NCBI GenBank assembly: GCA_030407085.1
Contig: CM059587.1
Coordinates: 34,197,001-34,261,000 of the forward strand
Direction: 5' to 3'
Length of the DNA stretch: 64,000 bases
Source: Trichopria drosophilae
Lineage: Eukaryota > Arthropoda > Insecta > Hymenoptera > Diapriidae
The position numbers were made by a program, and so were the translations under genes. Below are positions 1 through 11,937 of this stretch, one piece after another; position 1 is the stretch's first letter; each line of letters starts with the position of its first letter. The notes under the pieces are model-generated. The model saw only the letters and a program-made list of their open reading frames with translations. It did no database searches and was not told the DNA's origin.

Positions 1-137
1 CATCCTTAAGCCAGGTTTCAGTTAATATGATAATATCATATTTCACACAGTTCAATGGTATATTGCGAAGTGAATCGAATTTAGTATTTAAGCCTCTGAC
101 ATTTTGATAGTAAACCTTTAACACTGGATCATTAGCA
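1..137 (-). CDS. LINE ORF2, N-terminal fragment (apurinic-type endonuclease start)
   Basis: The minus strand reads an open frame containing VYYQNVRGLNTK and then YDIIILTETWL. These are the opening motifs of the endonuclease domain of CR1/Jockey-type LINE ORF2 proteins, which nicks target DNA for target-primed reverse transcription. The frame runs off the left edge of the window, so only about 45 residues are visible. It overlaps the end of the upstream ORF1 in another frame, the usual two-ORF layout. Reverse transcriptase lies outside the window, so whether the element is full length cannot be judged. Confidence 0.85.
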
Positions 138-147
138 CTGTTATTAA

Positions 148-930
148 TTAGTTTTTTGGAATGCGATTACCAATAGAAATAATTTTGGGAGTCCCCTTGA
201 CATACTTAATGGTATATTTTGGATCATCAGACGTGTTTAAGGTGGAAAGTTTATTCCTTAGCTCCTTCAAATAATTACGCTGCTGAACGGTTTGGTCGGA
301 GAATATGAGCTCACGACCATTATATTTGGCTTTATTTCTGAGAATCGTTAGTACAATATCCTTATCCTTAAAAATGACTTTTATAGGTCTTGAGTGTTGT
401 TCGGAAGATTTTCCTATTCTTATGACCATTGAGATGTCGAATCTATCAGAAATAATTTGAGATAAAATTCTAGTAATTCTAGATAAGTCGCTGGCAATTC
501 TTTTATCTTTGTCTTTTTCTTTCGATTCGGGTACATTTAGAAAAATTAAATTGTATGCTCTCTGATGTCTCTCATTGTATTCAAGTATGCACTCCTCGAT
601 CATAGTTGTTGAATCAATTGACTTAGACGACGAGACTTCTTTAAGTGAATCAACAGAACTTTTTAAGTGTTTTATTTCATTCTTCACTGAGGATAGTTCA
701 TTTAGTACTTTAGGAAGAATGGAGAAACCTTTCTCACATTCATCACAGAAAAATTTCAGCTTACGTGCAGTTTTTAATTCAAGACATCGTTGTTCGGTTG
801 ATGAGATTTTACAACATTCGTAGTGACTACATCTCCCACAGCTGTCACAAGTAGCATATTTATTTGATCGTGGTAATTCGTTGTCGCATATCCAACATAA
901 CGGAATGCAAGTTTCATCATCCGTGCTCAT
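148..930 (-). CDS. LINE ORF1 protein with PHD-type zinc finger and coiled coil
   Basis: This is the nucleic-acid-binding ORF1 of a CR1-like LINE. I chose the internal methionine at 930 (MSTDDETCIP); the frame stays open to a methionine at 1035, which would add 35 residues without domain character. Near the N-terminus a Cys/His series (CWIC, CDSCGRC, H, CC, then CDEC) forms a PHD-like zinc finger. A leucine-rich coiled coil follows (about 75-105) and then an RRM-like C-terminal half with YNLIFLNVPES and a basic tail. It lies directly upstream of the ORF2 fragment at 1-137 on the same strand. No stops interrupt it, suggesting a young copy. The family assignment is strong; the exact clade is not determined. 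Confidence 0.85.
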   Translation of the reverse strand: MSTDDETCIPLCWICDNELPRSNKYATCDSCGRCSHYECCKISSTEQRCLELKTARKLKFFCDECEKGFSILPKVLNELSSVKNEIKHLKSSVDSLKEVSSSKSIDSTTMIEECILEYNERHQRAYNLIFLNVPESKEKDKDKRIASDLSRITRILSQIISDRFDISMVIRIGKSSEQHSRPIKVIFKDKDIVLTILRNKAKYNGRELIFSDQTVQQRNYLKELRNKLSTLNTSDDPKYTIKYVKGTPKIISIGNRIPKN

Positions 931-1035
931 AATTACAATATTACTCTGGAATATAACCACAAATTTTGCCACGTGTTTCAGTAAGTAATGTTGACTGAAA
1001 TATCTCTCTCGATTCGATGAAGTCTCACTAATCAA

Positions 1036-2496
1036 ACTATCAAACCACTTATTTTATTTACAAAACTAATTTTTTTGGGCACAAAAACTTGTAAAAAGTG
1101 ATAGTAAAGTAAAAAAATATAGTAAAGTAAATTTCCGAAAGTTTATTCTTAAAGCGCCATCTGTGAAATATACTATTTTTCAAATAACTTTAGTTGTATT
1201 GATGCTACTACTTTAGTTCATGTTTGTAAAAACTACTCTGCCCTCAGTATAAAATATTTTGTCATATATTTTCATTGTTATAAATAACGCAAATATAGTT
1301 TTGCAACAACTATGGTAGATCGGTACGAATACTGATACTGATACCCCTACATCTCGACCGAGCTACTTGGACTTCAGATTTCCCTCCGACTGAGGCATTC
1401 AACCCCTGCTGGCTCAATTTTTTGGGGTTCATCAGCCAGTGGTTCGTGTGCTCATTCTGCGTCTGGTGTTGCCGTTTCGCTACTATGGGTTTGGTCTGCT
1501 GGTATTCTCATTCATGAGTCGAGGTAAATCTCCTCTACATCCACCGCTATCCTCTCACTTCATCCTCATCTCCTTTCCAGACGACCGTATTCACTTCCCA
1601 TTGTCGGTTTAGGTCCAATTGACAATATCGTCGCGGGTCATCGATCATTCGAACGAGAAGCTTTTAAAAGCCTATCCAATTTTCTCTCCGCGCAAACATC
1701 AAATAAGTTACTTTTCTACCCTTCGATTACGTAATCACTTATTGCTGGAAGCTAAACTGTACAAATGACATCAGGTGGAAAACTCATCAGGAGCTGGGAG
1801 CTGAAAGTGATAACCATAGTTTTTTTAATGTCATTTTCTGTGATGTAACTGATAAAAAGATGAGAGTAATCCACAATATACAACTCTATTACAAAATTTT
1901 AGTTTAATCGTACCGAATCTTTGATGGCCTCGGTCGTCTATGCCAATGATATAGTATCTGCCAGAGGTATCGATCTCTGGCAAACTAATTGCTTCTCTTA
2001 GGCCCATTACCCCAAACTCAATTAACATATTATAACAATATTATCATTTGCTTTTTAGTAGAATAAAATGGTTGTCATATTAGAGCAGTAAAAGGGACGG
2101 AAAAATTATCTGGTTCTTATCTAATAAAATGAAATCCACGCTGAACAAATGTCACACAAGTGCCACATAAACGCGGAGTATTCGTGCTGACTCATGTTGA
2201 GAGCAAATCTGTACGGTGGAGAATTGCAATTCGTACTGTTGACCTACTTGCCTTATCAGACTTCTACCACAGCTTTGCCGCACTACATATTTTTACCCGA
2301 GGAATAATATATTCTAATTGCATTTTTACTTTACATACATGTCGTCAATAAATAAACTAAAATTCGAGTATAATTTATTAATACTGCATATTACACGCGA
2401 AAAAAATACCAATATCGCAACATTTTTATTTTTATTTTGAAAATCAATGCAAAGTCTTCAAAGATAAATATTTTTCTGCAAATAATCAGTAGAACA
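1036..2496. other. Intergenic stretch, no gene recognised
   Basis: The part next to ORF1 (about 1036-1320) is probably LINE 5' UTR. A more GC-balanced block at about 1340-1720 contains no convincing frame or splice pattern and may be part of the same or another transposon. The remainder is AT-rich and holds only short chance frames. Confidence 0.4.
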
Positions 2497-4341
2497 TTAA
2501 CGCGAGCAGCGTCTATTTCCACTTCTTTTCCATAAAAAATGAAAGTATTGAGAGGGGTAGCCTATTGCTTTATTTCCTAAACGATAAACAACTTTACGAT
2601 AATGGAGCACAAACTCCGCGATTAGTGATAAGAATGTTATGATCCATGCAGCTTTTTGGTCAGTAACGTCCGCAGAAGAGGCATGTCTTTCTCGTTTCGA
2701 GTGACTTTTCGTCAGAAATGTGTATAAGAATTCTTGAAAAATATCCCGAAGATGCCACTCTGCAAAGTTTAGCTGTCCTCTTTGTACAAATCCAAAGTCA
2801 AAAAACCTGTTAAAAATGGCGTCGAAACGATCAAGATAAGGAAGAGAACGTGTAGCACAGTAGCCTGGAATATCGTCGTTAAAATTATCATCTTCCATGC
2901 ATTCGAAAGTTTTAAACATACCACGCATGTAGAAAGCAGTGGACCTTTTATATACAATGCTGAGATTACGGTTCCATACGAAATCTAAAAGTTCTTGTTA
3001 ATAGCTCAAATCCACAATAGATTGCTGCATTAATAACTTCACATTTTCATTATCCTGTTTTAAAAAGTGACCGTGGTTTTTCAGGAATGGTATTTTCAAA
3101 TCAAGCAGGTCCTGAATAGATTTAGGCCTAATCTCTTTTACGTCGTGAATTTCAGCCACCAAAATTCCACCATGTCCGTGTTATATATAAAACCTGAAAC
3201 TAGAATGGAAATAAAGAAAACTATCCCAACATATCCTCTTGGTCGAATCTGTGTTGGAATGCCCATAACGGTATCAAACATATCCACTAATGACCAGTGT
3301 CCAGTATTGCATTTCAATCTTACTGAAATAAACCAAACAGTGAATATAAAAATTGCACTGGAAACCAGTATTGGCCAATTATTTTTAGGAGTGTAGTTTT
3401 CCTGGTCAAGAAGAACGGGTACTGCAAAACACCAGCCCTTATTTTCAGGATATAAACAGATTGCGACATTTCCATTAGTTTCCTGTTCAAATCCTATCAA
3501 GTCCGATTTATCTGACTCATCGTCGTAATCACTCATCGGTTATTGAATGAAGGATGCATGGAACTTACTCTCATCAGTATATAAGATTAATTGAATGGTA
3601 AAATTCATAGAGTCAGCGAAATATTGTGCAAGTTCTGCGTACATTCCAGATGTACGTGTTATCTTATCTTCGTTGTTAAGACTAAGGTTAAACCGGTGTT
3701 CTGTGTAAGCGTCATCCACTCTTACCGAAACCCGTAATTTGTGCCCGTGAAAATTTCGAAATTTGTCAGGAAACCAGTCGATTTTCGAAGAGCAACCTTG
3801 CTTAGTATAGCTCGTAGTAAATAAATTAATCTGATGTACCACCGCCTTTGACGTTACCGTTAAAAGCTGTCTTATTTTCTCATATGTAAATGCCAGAATT
3901 GTTACATCAGAAAAACCGTCTGTCCATAAACTTTGTAAGCATTCGTCAAATCGGCAAATTTCAGGTGTCCAAATAATAATAAGTACTCTTGTAGTCTATT
4001 TATATTTTCCAATTGCATTAAACATGTCGAGAAAGAATAGAAAATGTAAAGTTGGTATTTCTTGTCTGGAGGAAACTTGGTTAGTATTTTCTTCGGTACT
4101 TTCAATTTCGATGTAAAAGAAATTACTGTTGATGGTAACTTTTGCATAATCAGAGCATTTATTTCTGTAAATAGTGCTGGAGAAGAATATTGATTTTGTT
4201 CTATTTGATAAGGTTTAATTTCATCTGTAATAAAATTTTGCAAGGAAGTCAAACAATTTCGATGTACTTTTATTGACGGAACAAATCAGGCCACAATCAG
4301 TGGCAAGATACAAATATGAATTGTTTTTACAAAATTCATTG
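2497..4341 (-). pseudogene. Divergent ionotropic receptor (IR) pseudogene
   Basis: Minus-strand fragments together resemble an insect divergent ionotropic receptor, a ligand-gated cation channel of chemosensory neurons. In order they give a signal-like N-terminus (MNFVKTIHICILPLIVA at about 4341), an extracellular segment, the pre-TM1 loop, TM1 (WPILVSSAIFIFTVWFI), pore region, TM2 (GYVGIVFFISILVSGFIYN), the second ligand-binding lobe, and TM3 (AAWIITFLSLIAEFVLHY) near 2600. It is broken: there is a TGA in the signal peptide, an in-frame TAA at 3540-3542, another stop near 2998, and frame changes near 3985 and 3150. These cannot be explained by GT-AG introns. It lies head-to-head with the intact IR at 6787, so the pair probably arose by duplication and this copy died. 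Confidence 0.75.
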
Positions 4342-4529
4342 TAAAAGAACTAGAACGTTGTTTCGTTCAGATAACTGATAATACTATACGTTATTTCATC
4401 GGAATTAGTGAGAATAGGTAGAACGTTTGTTTAATGGACCTTTAATATATTATTCATTATTAGAAAATGTGATTGTTAGTATGTTATTGTCATTGGATAT
4501 TTGACCTTGTATGACTTTTTTTCCGAACA

Positions 4530-4708
4530 GGTCGATATCGTACATGTTTTATAAGATTGGCGACGTATGTGTTATGAACGGCCTATGGAGTTACCTTCAC
4601 ACAGCCTCGAAAAATCTGGATGGACTGGATGATCCGATCCTGAGTTCGAAAATTTGTGGAGGCTGCTGCTCACGCAAAAGGATAAGAATGAAGGTTGATG
4701 TTAAATAA
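4530..4708 (+). CDS. Possible terminal exon of an unidentified gene
   Basis: A pyrimidine-rich tract ending in an AG acceptor (tttttttccgaacag) is followed by an open frame of about 59 codons. It contains GLWSYLHTASKNLDGLDD and a cysteine-basic end (ICGGCCSRKRIRMK), then a TAA that overlaps an AATAAA signal. I do not recognise the product and cannot find the upstream exon; it could equally be a chance frame. The acceptor, in-frame stop and polyadenylation signal together are the only reasons to list it. Confidence 0.2.
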
Positions 4709-5565
4709 AATTCGAATGAAAATTCAAGACTTGTTTTTATTCATTATTGATTTCTTGGACAAAAAAGGAGGGATCAGAAGAAATTAAGGGAGACGAATAA
4801 ATGATCTTTTATTAACAATTATTACCTTAGATTCTTTGGTGATTAAACTCGAATGGTGGACCTCTTTATCCTATAATCAGAAATTGAATACGCGTGTTAC
4901 AAATCTTAAATTTAAATAATACTATTTGTGTTAACAATTTAATCAATCTGCAAACTTTGCAATTGAAATGTTAGATTACATACAGACTTAATAATACAGA
5001 CTAATTAATATTAGGCAACAAAATAAAGATACGAAACGCTGAAAAAAAAAAGATGAGAAAATTCGGAAACAGGAATTATTGAATGAAAAAGCAATGTTAA
5101 TGACTTCATTTAATGAAAACTTCACTGCATATAATTGTATGGAGATCATACAATCTGATTTTTATACGTGTTAAGTCTAGACAACTCCGAATAATTATCA
5201 AACGGGCAAAACCTAATAGGACTCAAGAATCTTATTACACCCTTACTTTGTTAATTCCAACTTAGTTTTATAAATATATTGGTTGATTTTTAAAGTAAAT
5301 CTCAAAGCATTTAGTATTTTTGTGGTCCAGAAAGGCGATTCTTAATCGCTTAAAAAATGCTACACAATTTCCTGCAGCAATATTGCACTATTGAACTATG
5401 TATAGTATGTTATTTTTCCTTAATCCTTGAAGTGAAAACGTCACTTTTACATAAAGTGAAAGGCTGTTTTCCATTATTTATAGTTAAAATTTGAAACGTT
5501 GTTATTTCAATAAGTGCATCTCGTAGAGCATTAAATTACCTCTAAAATGAAATAGTACATTATGT

Positions 5566-5800
5566 GTCAAGGGCGCAATTATCGATAATGGTGATTGCGA
5601 TGTTTGTCGCCCGAGCGAAGCGAGGGTAACAATCACATTCGTCGGAGATCGATATTTCGCCCGTGACCAATAATGAATTTTTTTATCCGATTGTCGTAGG
5701 ACTCGATAATTCGCGGCCGAAGGTTTCGCCCTAGGCCGAGAAATCCAGTTTTATGGCCGGAGGATAAAAAAAAATGTTTTTCGACCAAAGTTGCGCGAGA
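5566..5800. repeat. GC-rich repeat with short inverted ends
   Basis: A GC-rich block in AT-rich surroundings. Its first 100 bases have imperfect inverted ends: GTCAAGGGCGCAATTATCGA on one side and the inverse of GTCACGGGCGAAATATCGAT on the other. It contains GAGCGAAGCGAG, a word also present inverted near 32675. Probably a degraded MITE; no coding potential. Confidence 0.35.
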
Positions 5801-6786
5801 GAATCGAGGTTGAATTCGAAAAAAGAAGGCCCCTATATCATATACTTTATCTGCTACTCAGGAGACTTCCATTTATTCCAAAATTTTCAGATCGATTTTT
5901 AATTGCAAACTGTCGTATAACCATAGTTTCAACGATACTGCCATAACGGAGATATATTGAACATTTTTTATGAATTTTTTATGAAGTTTAAGAACGGGTA
6001 TTCCTTTGACATATGTACAATAACAAATTTAAAACAATGTTTAAATGCATCCTGTAAAAATATGTCAAAGCGGATATTTTCACAAGAAAGGGCATACAAA
6101 AACTACAAAAAACATGTACTAACGGTAAACAAATGATATAACTAAAATTAAAAATCATGAGAAAAAAATTGTCGATTTCTACAATCTTATTTCTTTTGTA
6201 GCGAACAATTCGAGAATTAGTCTTTATCACACACATACACCCACTCCGAAAAGACAAATAAAATTAAGCGCAGTCATTGTCCATGTCCATGAACGAAAAT
6301 CGTTTCACGGAATAAACGACTTGCATCGGGGCGAAGTTTCTTAGCGAGCAAGGAACCACGCACAACCGATTTATTTAAAAAATGAATGATTCGAAATTCT
6401 TGATAAACGTTCTTGCATAAACAAGTTGTTTTTGTTTAAAATTCAGTTTTAGAAACTTTTTTTATGTTGTTCAAAGATGCATATTTTTATGACGATGACA
6501 TATAAGGTTTTCAATCGATTTTTAAAAGCATTAAAGTTATATAGGGGTTATTATAATATCAATAACATCTATCGACGTTTGTAGAACATATAGTGAAATA
6601 ATATCGGTGTGCTTAAGAAATTCAAAACTGAAGTTGGAAAAAACATATTTTTTTAAAAATTGATCGATTGCCTAGGTAAATCCACTGTATGACTCACAGT
6701 TAGTCTGCAAAATAGCTCTAAGTTAGGTGAATAAATGCGTGAAATTAGCAAACTGCACAACATCTCCCAGAACGAGGAGTTTCACA

Positions 6787-8736
6787 ATGTCGATTAATAA
6801 ATGGAAGTCTTCGAAGATCATAAGTATGCTCATACTATTTTATGTATGCACCTTACAAGTAACTGCGAAAGTGAACTGGGCTTCGGAATTAAGGAAGGCC
6901 TTTTCGCGACAAATGGGTGTATACAATATTCTGCTTTGTCTCGAGCAAAACTTCACTCAGCTACCATCCGAATATCTAAACGTCGCCAAGACTTTTTCGA
7001 CATCGCCTCTTACAGTAATTAGTCTTCCAATGCAAAAAATGGATTTCCATCGATTTACACACAGCTCATCAAATTCAACTTACATTCAGAAAGCGAACAT
7101 TTTGATATTTGTATCGTCTGCCGATGGAGAGAATAATCGTCATATTTACGACTTTTTCAATTCGGTCATGCAGTTTCTTCATCTCATAAAAGAGTATTTA
7201 CCAGGTAATCAGATAAAAATATTGATAGTCTTCCCTAAAACAACAACTATTGCTAGATATAGTTGGTTCCTGATAAAGCTATGGCTGCAGCAGTACGTAG
7301 ACGTATCAGTGTTGCAAGTGGTGGTGCGAACAAAAACAAGTACCGATATGATTCCAAAAAATGCAGGAAATACGTATCTTCATTATTACAATCTATTCAA
7401 CGTTGAATATGTAGTGGAAGAATTTCTACCATCGGTCATTTTGTTTCCGAACAAACTCGACAACTTACATCGCTTTCGAATTAGTAATTTTGGAGATCAT
7501 TGTTCTGACCCGCTTCTTCTTGATATGCAGTACATAGCTAAGTCATTGAATGCCACCATTATAACGGGATTCTGCAATATCAACGGAAAAGATAAAGATC
7601 ATTATTTTAAAGATGCGATGCAACGTTCAATTCTATATCAAACATTGGCTGTTAGTTCCAACCTCTCTCAATTTCTACGATTTGCCCATTATCCGATTAA
7701 ATTGTTTTCACTATCAACCTGCGTAATGGTACCAATTATCTATCGCGAGTATACGCAGATTTTGGGTTATTCCGTCATTATGCTAACGGCGAGTTTTATC
7801 ATCTTTATCTGGATAGCTGTTCGAATTATGAGATTCGATGGAAGTAGATGGACACTGTGTACTATTGCAGAAATGTTATTCGGTATGAGTACCATTTATA
7901 CTAAGAGAAGCTCAGTAGAAATATCGTTTCTCATTATCATATTCATTGTGTCATTTATTTATGCAACTGAGATCATGGAAAAAATAACGGAGATCGACAT
8001 TCGCCGAATTTCAGAAGTAGTAATGAATAATTTCGAGGACGTTGTAAATAGCAACTTAGCTCCCGTGCTTCCCTATGCCAATCCATTTGAACAAATTCGT
8101 TACAACTGGCAAGACGGCAATAAAACTGTAATTGAGATGTTCGAAAATAAAGTTGCTCTAAACAGTCGCGAATATAATGTGGAGTTGCTAAAAGATTGGT
8201 ACATATTCTATTACAAAAATGTCACATTTATGGCACATTCGCTATCGGCAAATGCTATTCTTCGGTATGATTTGAGCTTGAATAAAGAAGAGTCGGTAAG
8301 ATGCTTGCACGACGAAAAGTACATGGAAAAAGTTATTCACCTGATACTGTTTTCGAAAAACTCTATCTATGTCGATAAAATTACGAAAATAATTTTGCAA
8401 ATGCAAAGTACTGGTATTGTTAAGCACACCAAATTTCTATTTAATTATATACAACAACAGCACACAGATTATCGTTATGTGAGACATTTGTCTCTTGTAT
8501 TACCGCTCTATTTTGATAGCCTAAAAAAGCCTAATGAAAATACGTTATTAGTTTTTAGATTATTGCTTCCTCTAAGCACATGTTTGGCAGCTTGTGTACT
8601 AACATTTATTATTGAAATCATAGTGGCGTCTTATGTTAACAAGATGCAAGTGAAATCAGTAAAAAGAAAAACCATCAGAATCAACGTTCGTGAGAAACCT
8701 AGCCACAGAACAGTTACCAATTCAATGGCAAGATAA
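6787..8736 (+). CDS. Divergent ionotropic receptor (IR), intact single exon
   Basis: A variant ionotropic glutamate-receptor-like subunit, expected in the plasma membrane of chemosensory dendrites as part of a cation channel. I start at ATG 6787 (MSINKWKSSK) because a hydrophobic signal peptide follows at once (IISMLILFYVCTLQVTA); an in-frame ATG at 6727 would give 669 aa and bury it. From 6787 the protein is 649 aa. Counting from 6727: extracellular N-terminal and S1 lobe to about 345, TM1 at 347-367, pore loop (SRWTLCTIAEMLFGMSTIY), TM2 at 398-416, S2 lobe to about 605, TM3 at 607-635, and a short basic cytoplasmic tail. The classic glutamate-binding Arg/Thr/Asp set is not obvious, as in divergent IRs. 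AATAAA signals follow the stop. It is paralogous to the broken minus-strand copy at 2.5-4.3 kb. The ligand cannot be deduced. Confidence 0.85.
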   Translation: MSINKWKSSKIISMLILFYVCTLQVTAKVNWASELRKAFSRQMGVYNILLCLEQNFTQLPSEYLNVAKTFSTSPLTVISLPMQKMDFHRFTHSSSNSTYIQKANILIFVSSADGENNRHIYDFFNSVMQFLHLIKEYLPGNQIKILIVFPKTTTIARYSWFLIKLWLQQYVDVSVLQVVVRTKTSTDMIPKNAGNTYLHYYNLFNVEYVVEEFLPSVILFPNKLDNLHRFRISNFGDHCSDPLLLDMQYIAKSLNATIITGFCNINGKDKDHYFKDAMQRSILYQTLAVSSNLSQFLRFAHYPIKLFSLSTCVMVPIIYREYTQILGYSVIMLTASFIIFIWIAVRIMRFDGSRWTLCTIAEMLFGMSTIYTKRSSVEISFLIIIFIVSFIYATEIMEKITEIDIRRISEVVMNNFEDVVNSNLAPVLPYANPFEQIRYNWQDGNKTVIEMFENKVALNSREYNVELLKDWYIFYYKNVTFMAHSLSANAILRYDLSLNKEESVRCLHDEKYMEKVIHLILFSKNSIYVDKITKIILQMQSTGIVKHTKFLFNYIQQQHTDYRYVRHLSLVLPLYFDSLKKPNENTLLVFRLLLPLSTCLAACVLTFIIEIIVASYVNKMQVKSVKRKTIRINVREKPSHRTVTNSMAR

Positions 8737-9504
8737 AACAAAAATAAATTAGCCATATTATACTATGGAATATGTTTGCACAGTGTGCAAAAAATACAAA
8801 CTATGTATTTTTTGGAAGGTTATATTTGATGTGATATTTATCTTCAATAAAAAGGTTGTTTCTGTTCAAATATTTGAAGTGTATGCTTTTTCCTGACAAA
8901 ATAACGACAAAAATAAAGTTGTATATACAAAATATAAGACATATTAAGTAACATATCGTTTCTTTCTGCATCTATAGGGAAAGAAATAAGGTAACACACC
9001 TTATAAAATACTATGATAATACTAGATAATATCTAATGGTATCCAGTACCATCAATATGTTATACGGTAACAACTGTTTGTTACCTGATACAATATTTTT
9101 CTCTCTGTGTATATTTTATAATTATATGAGGAGAGAAATTTAATACTACACAGAAGAGGATACGTTGCAACAAAGAAATGTTATTCTATTTATTAGTTAA
9201 ACCATTAACCCTTCAAGTCCTGACTGGACATTTTTCACAACAGTTTTCAACGGTTGTATTTTTTGTAATAAGAGGTTTTGAAAATTCCCAAGTAGTCATA
9301 TCTGACCTAAAATTACCTAGATTTTGCAAAATTTCTTTCGTAAAATTTTTAAAAATTTCAACCAATAAATAGTATATGAGATTACTTCAAAAAAAACATG
9401 CATGTTTTCAAATTGTTTTTTCTTTATATTGTTATTCATATAGAAATAATTTCAGAACTCCTGTTTGAAATAAGAAATCATGTCCTAGAGGCTGGAACAT
9501 TACA

Positions 9505-9885
9505 ATGTACATATTAAAATTTTTAGAATAAAAAGATGAAAGTATCCAAAATAGCGGCTAAATCACGAAAATCGTTGAAAATTTAATCAATATTTTATTT
9601 GAAATTTATGGACTTTAAGAGAAAATGTTGCTGAACAAAAAGTTTTTAAAATTTCGTTGAATTTTTGTCGGACTTTAAAAAAACCCACCATTTTGAAAAA
9701 TTAAAAAATTTAAAAAAATTTCAGGGTATCCTATGGGAAATTCAAAGAACTCTTTGTTCCGCAACATTTTTTCCGAAAGTCTATCATTTTCAAATAAAAA
9801 ATTCCTGAACCTTTATAGCTGCTTTTTTTTTAGCAATTTTGGATACCTTATTTTCAGAATGTTAATGTACACATTTTTAATTTCT
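9505..9885. repeat. Diverged inverted repeat (foldback candidate)
   Basis: Sequence at about 9505-9665 (AATGTACATATT, GTATCCAAAAT, GAAAATGTTGC) recurs inverted at about 9725-9885, with many substitutions. It looks like an old long-TIR element with a spacer of about 60 bases. Confidence 0.45.
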
Positions 9886-9939
9886 AGTCAAATTATAGTC
9901 CAAGAACTGATTCATTAAAAAACTAAATATTACCATGTG

Positions 9940-10260
9940 CCCCTGGTAGAAATGTATGAACGCCCCACGCATGGGCCATCCGTGGAAAGTTCGCATGGGC
10001 CACGGTAGAATTATAACATTTTGCCCGGCACCGCCATGCCTGGCAACGTATGGCGCTTGCATGGCACTTGCATGGCGCTTACGTGGCGAGACCCTGACAA
10101 CAGTTTCTATTTTACCGACAATGAAGAATGAGGTTATGTTAAATCATTAGCATGGGCCACGCGAGCCCCATGCAAGGGTCATGACAGCGCCATACATGAA
10201 GACATGGCGCTACCGGATAAAACGTTACAATTCTAGCGCGGCCCACGCGAGTTTTCCACA
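9940..10260. repeat. GC-rich block of repeated CATGGGCCA / ATGGCGCT words
   Basis: Within about 320 bases the words GCATGGGCCA, CATGGCGCT and GCCACG/GCCATG recur many times on both strands, against an AT-rich background. There is no continuous open frame with protein character. Nature unknown; probably the body of a transposon or a degenerate short-period repeat. Confidence 0.4.
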
Positions 10261-10919
10261 AATGGCCCTCGATAGGAGATTTCTACTAGGGGCGGTTTGA
10301 AAAAATTAAGGAAGTAAATTACGGTTGAGCTTGAGAAGACCGCGTGGACAATTTTACTTGTTTAACAAATTATTTGCGGAAAATGCGTGTGTCGCGTACC
10401 GAGGTATAGCCGAATCTGAGAAAACGCAGCCGAGACCGGACATCGCGTTACAATCTAACCGGGAATGAAACTACAATATTTTTAAGGCTTCTCAGAAACC
10501 GGCAAAATTTAACGCTACAAAATACGTACAAAAGCCAACACCATTCAATACTTAACCCGATAACGCCGGGGGGGGGGGGGCACAAATTGTCACAGATTAT
10601 CATGTTGAAAGTTTTCCCGAGTAAAAAAAAGTCTCTCAATAGTCTCACATTAAGTCTCGTGAATATGTATCCCGAAAGTATCGCTAAACGGCTACTGCGA
10701 TATTTTAAGCGATACTTGATGCCTCATGGATCGAATAGTATCGCTGGTATTGCAAAAGTTGCGAGACATTTTTTTTACTCGGATTCATAGAACGAGTCAA
10801 TGAAATTGACTCTCATATCCTATAATTTTCGAGTGTGTTTTCAATATGGCGACTTAAAAAGTAAAAAACTCGAAAAAACTTAAAAACTATTTAAACAAGT
10901 TATATTTTCTACATGAAGC

Positions 10920-11210
10920 CATTTAAATGTATGTCCACCATTTTGAATTTTGAAAATCGGACATCGTATTCATAATTTGAGATTTCAAAAAACCTTTCAT
11001 GCACAATGTCATAAAAATCGATGGAAATTTTCAATTGTAGTCCACCATTTTTTATCCGTCATTTTGAATTTTGAAAATCGGACAACGTATTCATAATCTG
11101 TGATTTCAAAATTTCTGATGCAAAATTTCATAAAAATTGACAAAATTACCAAATTTTAGTCCGCTATTTTGGAGCCGCCATTTTGAATTTCTAAATGTTG
11201 ACAACGAATT
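10920..11210. repeat. Direct repeats of a CCATTTTGAATTTTGAAAATC unit
   Basis: Three diverged copies of a unit of about 110 bases begin with CCATTTTGAATTT (the inverse of AAATTCAAAATGG) and continue GAAAATCGGACA and CGTATTCATAAT. Related ATGGCGG/CCATTTTGAA words occur at 13.0-13.2, 23.4-23.65, 24.45-24.6 and 46.3-46.45 kb, so this is a dispersed repeat family. Confidence 0.55.
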
Positions 11211-11937
11211 TCAAGTTTTGATCGGACGTCTTCGAAAAGTTTTGGCTGTAAACAATCCCATATCTTTATCATGGAACCGAAAAATGTATTATATTAATTT
11301 AAACTCCCGTCTGTTTTTCGTATTTGGACGTATCGGAAGACTTTGGAACTCATTGGATTCGGATTCAATTTCTCCTAACAAATTGATCATAAAATTGATC
11401 GATAAAGATATAACGAAAAGGGATTTTATACAGGAACACTACGTTATAAATATTATTGAATTTCCAGCTTTGTATTCGTACTTCTTAAATTGATCTACTT
11501 AATTTGAGCCATATTGGATAAAACACTTATTAAAAATGCCAATTTATTGAAAAATGTAACCTGTTTTGTACGAAATATCAAATTTTACTTTTCGGGATAT
11601 TTCTGCAAAAGCATTGTCTGCATGAGAAATGCAAATGAAAAATTAACATAGCTCAATACATCGATTGTCGGAATATTATTCAATCCAGTTTAGCTTTTGA
11701 CATATGACTAACAGCAGCTGTTTTAATTACAATAATTCATTATTTTTACTTTCAGTTCGAAATCTACTCTGATCTACACGTGGCTACGAGACCTTTCATG
11801 CAAGTGGGCAGCGTCTTTCCAAATATATTCGCAACGAGTAAACAATCATTAAATTCTAATAGAACATATTCGACTCGGAGCACTTACATAAACGATTGTG
11901 CATCGGGTTATTATTGAATAATAATAACAATAAAACA

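Larger units (their letters stand above)
4332..6786. other. Intergenic region between two IR loci
   Basis: Mostly AT-rich sequence. It holds a candidate terminal exon at 4530-4708 and a GC-richer repeat at about 5566-5800 (listed separately). No other supported gene. Confidence 0.5.
8737..11649. other. Intergenic region with repeats
   Basis: No gene is supported. It holds a diverged inverted repeat (9505-9885), a GC-rich block of CATGGG/ATGGCGC words (9940-10260), a G homopolymer near 10569-10580, and direct repeats of a CCATTTTGAATTTTGAAAATC-type unit (10920-11210). Confidence 0.5.

Noticed and set aside
1415..1450. CTGATGA with a possible ACCCC/GGGGT stem on the minus strand
   Set aside because: The conserved GAAA after stem II is absent (TGAAT), so no hammerhead core.
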